Of a DNA stretch of 64,000 bases, positions 63,226 through 64,000 are shown piece by piece. Source of the stretch: Tribonema minus (Eukaryota > Sar > Xanthophyceae > Tribonematales > Tribonemataceae); assembly GCA_017506865.1 (NCBI GenBank), contig JAFCMP010000031.1, positions 62,001 through 126,000 of the forward strand. Reading direction: 5' to 3'. Below the pieces are notes generated by a model that saw only the letters and a program-made list of their open reading frames with translations, was not told the origin of the DNA and did no database searches. Positions within the stretch are counted from its first letter, which is position 1. Each line of letters begins with the position of its first letter. Both the position numbers and the translations under genes were made by a program.

Positions 63226-63861
63226 GTGTGGCTACAGGACGACGAGGCAAGCTGTGGCGGTGTGAGCAGGCGTGTGGTAAGGCGTGCCATGCACATGAGC
63301 TGGTGGCACGCGCACAAGTCTGGCACCAAAGAAAGAACAGAGCAGTTGAGCAAACCGTACAAGCTAGGAGTAGCCGAAGCAGGTGTAGCAGAAGCAGCTG
63401 CACCACCTGCCGGTAACAAGCCCCACTTCTGGCACATAGGCAAGATGTGCAAGGGCCCGGATCCCCCCGCGCCTAGCTATGCTGGCACGATGTCATGCAG
63501 CGACGGATCGGCATTCTCGCTGCAGGACGATTGGGCAGGGTGCCCACCCGCACAGGCGTACGCACCGCTCGCCACGGCAGGGGCAGGATCGACGGCGGAC
63601 ACACTCTCTCACGGGTCGCTGGCGCTGCGAGGGCACGGGGCGGTGGCGGAGCAGGTGGTGGCGGTGGCGCAAAAGGCCGATGATCACCGACATCCCGCCG
63701 TACATTGGCACCACCTCAAGGCGCAGTGGAGCCAGGCGGTGAAGGGCATACAGCCCTGCGAGGAGGAGTTGGAGATGCCACAGGACTACCGCCTGCACCT
63801 GTCAAGCCAGCGAGTGCTGGAGCACCGGAAACCAGGCGAAGTATTCGAGATGGAGCTGTAA
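63226..63861 (+). CDS. Unidentified open reading frame
   Basis: The open frame runs from 63226 to TAA at 63861. The first ATG is at 63289 (MHMSWWHAHKSGTKERTEQL), which would give about 190 residues; alternatively CTACAG|GACGACG at 63237 could be an acceptor of a longer gene. The composition is balanced, unlike chance frames in this GC-rich DNA: NKPHFWHIGKMCKGP, an Ala/Pro/Gly-rich middle, then HPAVHWHHLKAQWSQAVKGI and LHLSSQRVLEHRKPGEVFEM. No signal peptide, membrane segment or known catalytic motif is visible, and I do not recognise a family. Confidence 0.4.
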   Translation: MWLQDDEASCGGVSRRVVRRAMHMSWWHAHKSGTKERTEQLSKPYKLGVAEAGVAEAAAPPAGNKPHFWHIGKMCKGPDPPAPSYAGTMSCSDGSAFSLQDDWAGCPPAQAYAPLATAGAGSTADTLSHGSLALRGHGAVAEQVVAVAQKADDHRHPAVHWHHLKAQWSQAVKGIQPCEEELEMPQDYRLHLSSQRVLEHRKPGEVFEMEL

Positions 63862-64000
63862 TTCGAATCTGCTGCTCCTGTAGGCCCCATTCATGTACAT
63901 GGTGCGTCAGTTGCTGAGCGTGCGAGCATTGCCCCCGCTTGAGTTAGCCGGGCGCAGGGCCTGTTTCATTTCTGTTTCTCGGTCACCTAATGTTTGTGCA

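Noticed and set aside
1-64000. tRNA, rRNA or other structured RNA genes
   Set aside because: No cloverleaf-like segment with A/B-box sequences or rRNA-like conserved block was recognised by eye. A covariance-model scan would be needed to exclude them.

Overview
The window looks like nuclear DNA of a GC-rich, intron-rich photosynthetic stramenopile (ochrophyte) alga. The evidence is: (i) a rhodanese-like protein whose N-terminus carries a signal peptide followed by an ASAF motif, the plastid-import signature of algae with a secondary red plastid; (ii) a SANT/Myb-like protein containing a block (GKWTQEED...CDPMRISKKF) that I associate with diatoms, brown algae and oomycetes; (iii) an F-box-like protein built from short ankyrin-type repeats of the 'HLxxLxWLRxxGCPWD' kind common in this group; (iv) many short TTAGGG tracts. 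A xanthophyte/brown-alga relative (something like Tribonema) is my guess from memory and is not proven by this sequence.

Layout. 0.8-6.3 kb: a non-LTR retrotransposon with a long uninterrupted reverse-transcriptase/restriction-like-endonuclease ORF, preceded by a frameshifted ORF remnant. 8.3-13.4 kb (minus): F-box-like plus ankyrin-repeat gene, with one decayed duplicate exon. 15.3-16.8 kb (minus): intronless OFA-like major facilitator transporter. 17.5-18.3 kb (minus): plastid rhodanese-like protein, head to head with 18.6-38.3 kb (plus), an 18-exon P5A-type P-type ATPase spread over almost 20 kb. 39.3-39.6 kb (plus): small Tudor-like protein. 39.8-47.9 kb (plus): zinc-ribbon/coiled-coil protein of at least 10 exons. 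49.0-52.3 kb (minus): three-exon SANT-like regulator, head to head with 53.0-62.8 kb (plus), a 14-exon COG2509-type FAD-dependent oxidoreductase. 63.2-63.9 kb (plus): unidentified ORF. The exon chains were joined by hand using conserved protein motifs, splice consensus and reading-frame phase. For the FAD gene, the SANT gene and the ankyrin gene the chosen exons sum to whole codons without adjustment; the P5A and zinc-ribbon genes each need one single-base correction in a low-complexity run.

The genes are housekeeping or regulatory and do not form an operon-like system. What is unusual is intron architecture. In at least a dozen introns a stretch that crosses an exon-intron junction (exon edge plus splice site) is present a second, third or fourth time inside the intron, in various states of decay. 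Tandem TTAGGG-like tracts were seen only in introns and in two cases lie between the duplicated junction copies. Several introns use GC-AG borders, and acceptors are preceded by long poly-C tracts instead of poly-U. Together these suggest an active process of tandem duplication or break repair that creates and remodels introns. A 10-mer, TTGAAGTTGA, also recurs nine times in non-coding DNA.
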